Origin: Flavobacterium caseinilyticum
Lineage (GTDB): Bacteria > Bacteroidota > Bacteroidia > Flavobacteriales > Flavobacteriaceae
Reading direction: 5' to 3'
NCBI RefSeq assembly: GCF_004349085.1
Contig: NZ_SMFM01000003.1
Coordinates: 62,001-126,000, forward strand
Length of the DNA: 64,000 nt
Part shown: in pieces, positions 63,662 through 64,000 of the stretch
How positions within the stretch are numbered: the first letter of the stretch is position 1
Layout: every line of letters begins with the position of its first letter
The notes under the pieces: generated by a model
Database searches by the model: none
What the model was told of the DNA's origin: nothing
The model's input: only the letters and a program-made list of their open reading frames with translations
Translations under genes and position numbers: made by a program

Positions 63662-64000
63662 GTTTTTAATTGCTTCTTGACAGCATGTTTTAAGAATGAG
63701 TTCCTATTGAAAACCAAATTGCACATAATTCAATACTTACAGCTTCAATGTAGAAATTATAAAAAAACCGAATCCTTATTTAACGGTTAATTTATTAAAT
63801 AATTTAAAGCTGAAATAAAAACGCTGGGACGAGGAAAATTACCTCTCTAAAAATGAGGATAAAAAAATCAACGGCTGGCCAAATAATGGGTACGTTATTA
63901 TTTTTCTAAATTATCTTACATAATTATTTGTAGATCATGGTTGACTTACAACAGTTGTCTTTCAACTTAAATAATTCTACTATATAAATCCGTCTTTCTA
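63662..64000. other. Intergenic, no gene recognised
   Basis: No convincing coding frame or RNA gene in these 339 bases. A short palindrome ACAAC-A-GTTGT lies at 63948-63958 and GAGG/CCTC near 63833-63845. The next gene is probably beyond the window. Confidence 0.4.

Noticed and set aside
1..64000. CRISPR array, prophage, insertion sequence, biosynthetic cluster or anti-phage island
   Set aside because: No regularly spaced direct repeats, integrase, transposase, phage structural genes or clustered defence genes; nearly all genes are housekeeping and consistent in composition.

Overview
The window is a piece of core chromosome from a member of the Bacteroidota, most likely a Flavobacterium-like Flavobacteriaceae. 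The evidence is AT-rich DNA, start codons without Shine-Dalgarno sites, promoters with a TAnnTTTG -7 box (sometimes with TTG 17-23 bases upstream), and lineage-typical families: a GLPGLI protein next to a TonB-receptor-like barrel, the type IX secretion protein PorT, a lipid-anchored TamA homologue (TamL type), a GYDIA-type GHMP kinase, a DUF5686 protein, a 2TM-domain protein, and a mevalonate-pathway HMG-CoA reductase of class II. I see no prophage, CRISPR array, insertion sequence or rRNA operon.

Layout. 1-2.0 kb: the 5' end of metX (minus strand) behind a clear SAM-I (S-box) riboswitch, two small hypothetical genes, and a gene-poor stretch. 2.0-7.1 kb: metK, preceded by a structured leader that looks like a second SAM-sensing or other regulatory RNA, then a two-gene minus-strand unit (GLPGLI protein and TonB-receptor-like barrel). 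7.1-9.6 kb: a secreted protein of unknown function coupled to a deoxynucleoside kinase, then a HigBA-type toxin-antitoxin pair set between two nearly identical terminator hairpins. 9.6-17.1 kb, minus strand: membrane pyrophosphatase with an unusual Cys-rich tail, soluble pyrophosphatase, AlkA-like glycosylase, DUF5686 barrel, and pyruvate dehydrogenase E1 beta. 17.4-23.7 kb, mostly plus: etfB-etfA, bifunctional nuclease, amidohydrolase, thyA, 2TM protein, folA. 24.2-31.1 kb: menG-porT, a SpoU methyltransferase, TamL-like barrel, fbaA, accD. 31.2-40 kb: an ABC permease, purH, and the complete rod-shape/elongasome operon mreB-mreC-mreD-pbp2-rodA. 40-46.4 kb: oligopeptide-type ABC permease and tail-specific protease (minus), then surE, a small membrane protein, lpxB and an NlpC/P60 lipoprotein (plus). 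46.5-57.1 kb: ComEC-like protein, a four-gene minus-strand unit for peptide use (DPP-IV, two POT transporters, thioredoxin-like protein), then HMG-CoA reductase and the GYDIA kinase. 57.2-63.5 kb, minus: a compact envelope operon coaX - barrel protein - lptC - small membrane protein - CNNM/CorC protein - PpiD-like isomerase. 63.56 kb: tRNA-Phe.

How the genes fit together. Methionine/SAM supply (metX, metK) appears RNA-controlled. thyA and folA form the thymidylate/folate pair, with the deoxynucleoside kinase adding salvage. Membrane and soluble pyrophosphatases sit side by side. Envelope assembly dominates the second half: elongasome, LPS (lpxB, lptC), barrel assembly (TamL), folding (PpiD) and secretion (PorT).

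The most noteworthy points are the metK leader, the HigBA module between duplicated terminators, a family of structured intergenic repeats (13.5 and 17.3 kb), the Cys-rich tail on the proton/sodium-pumping pyrophosphatase, the loss of all four zinc-ribbon cysteines in AccD, a degenerate C-terminal domain in ComEC, and several terminators or stop codons that overlap neighbouring genes. I did not find a clearly novel multi-gene system.
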